A stretch of DNA of 64,000 nucleotides from Fictibacillus arsenicus (GTDB lineage: Bacteria; Bacillota; Bacilli; Bacillales; Fictibacillaceae): positions 3,720,001 through 3,784,000 of the forward strand of contig NZ_CP016761.1 in the NCBI RefSeq assembly GCF_001642935.1, written 5' to 3'. A program made the position numbers and the translations under genes. Shown here piece by piece: positions 63,591 through 64,000 of this stretch (the first letter of the stretch is position 1; each line of letters starts with the position of its first letter). Under the pieces are notes generated by a model. It was not told the DNA's origin. It was given only the letters and a program-made list of their open reading frames with translations, and did no database searches.

Positions 63591-63998
63591 ATGAAACAAA
63601 AAGTATTAATTTTGATAGCCGTTATTGGTGTTCTTGCAGCAGGTTGCATGAACGACGACAAAAAACCAGTGGAAGAGTCCCGCGATATGAGAAATAATGT
63701 CGAGCAGGATCGAGACAAACCTTTAAACGTACAGTATAACGATCAGACACCAACGAACATGACCCAAGTTGATTATGCAAAATGGGGTAAAATTGCCTTA
63801 AAAGAAACAAAAAAGAAGTATCCAAACAGCCGTGTCAGCGATTATCAATATGATACCCGCAGAGTAGCCCCAGATGGGACCATCACCGATTACTTCGACT
63901 TTACCGTTTATCAAGATAATACGAAGCGCTTGGTAAAAGTCGGCGTGATGCATGATGACAACAAACTGATCGATATGAAGTTTGAGGAAATGAGTTAA
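63591..63998 (+). CDS. DUF3889-like lipoprotein
   Basis: A 135-residue protein; the signal peptide ends VLAAGC, so it should be lipid-anchored. A polar linker precedes a domain with VDYAKWGKIALKETKKKYP and VSDYQYDTRRV, resembling the small DUF3889 (YqzG-like) family of Bacillus secreted proteins. The ATG at 63591 is 10 nt from AAGGAG; the in-frame TTG at 63582 is too close to it. Divergent from the atp operon. Function unknown. Confidence 0.75.
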   Translation: MKQKVLILIAVIGVLAAGCMNDDKKPVEESRDMRNNVEQDRDKPLNVQYNDQTPTNMTQVDYAKWGKIALKETKKKYPNSRVSDYQYDTRRVAPDGTITDYFDFTVYQDNTKRLVKVGVMHDDNKLIDMKFEEMS

Positions 63999-64000
63999 TA

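Overview
The window looks like the chromosome of a motile, spore-forming, aerobic member of the Bacillaceae. The evidence is the neighbourhood spoIIID–mbl–flhO–flhP, spoIIQ, spoIID, murA–ywmB–ywzB and a complete F-type ATP synthase operon, with AGGAGG-type ribosome binding sites throughout. An 11-subunit complex I operon between atp and ywzB, and a NuoC with a very long Ala/Lys-rich extension, suggest a Bacillus cereus- or Fictibacillus-like lineage. The genus is an inference, not something I can prove from this sequence. No rRNA, tRNA, phage, transposase or CRISPR array was seen.

Layout. 1–14,000: alpha-glucan use. A secreted amylopullulanase (cut by the window edge) has three catabolite-repression sites around its start. 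Next to it is a leftward locus of binding protein, two permeases, a GH66 dextranase-type lipoprotein, a YesM/YesN-type sensor pair and a second paralogous binding protein. A c-di-GMP-I riboswitch lies between the two and has no full gene behind it. 14,000–18,300: a methionine ABC transporter (metNIQ) under a SAM-I riboswitch, followed by a SolA-type amine oxidase. 18,300–24,500: accessory genes, including a frameshifted Gfo/Idh/MocA dehydrogenase, a GNAT acetyltransferase, an SGNH esterase, and a rightward trio of methyltransferase, nucleotidyltransferase-fold protein and membrane protein. 24,500–37,500: the conserved cell-envelope and sporulation block (fabZ, an EpuA-like gene, flhP, flhO, mbl, spoIIID, spoIIQ, spoIID, a neutral protease, a 48-residue membrane protein, murA, ywmB, ywzB). 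38,000–48,900: nuoABCDHIJKLMN without nuoE, F or G. 49,000–55,700: small rightward genes and the glycerol regulon glpP, glpFK, glpD with two antiterminator-type leaders. 55,700–63,500: atpZ-I-B-E-F-H-A-G-D-C. The window ends with a small lipoprotein gene.

The most unusual signal is intergenic. Seven loci carry short arrays of degenerate words repeated every 20–21 bp, two DNA helical turns. The word differs between loci, but the spacing does not. Each array sits roughly 35–120 bp beyond a rho-independent terminator of a leftward gene. A second dispersed family, about 130-bp palindromic elements, has four copies. Two of these face each other inside the nuo operon, and stem changes between copies suggest a conserved RNA fold.
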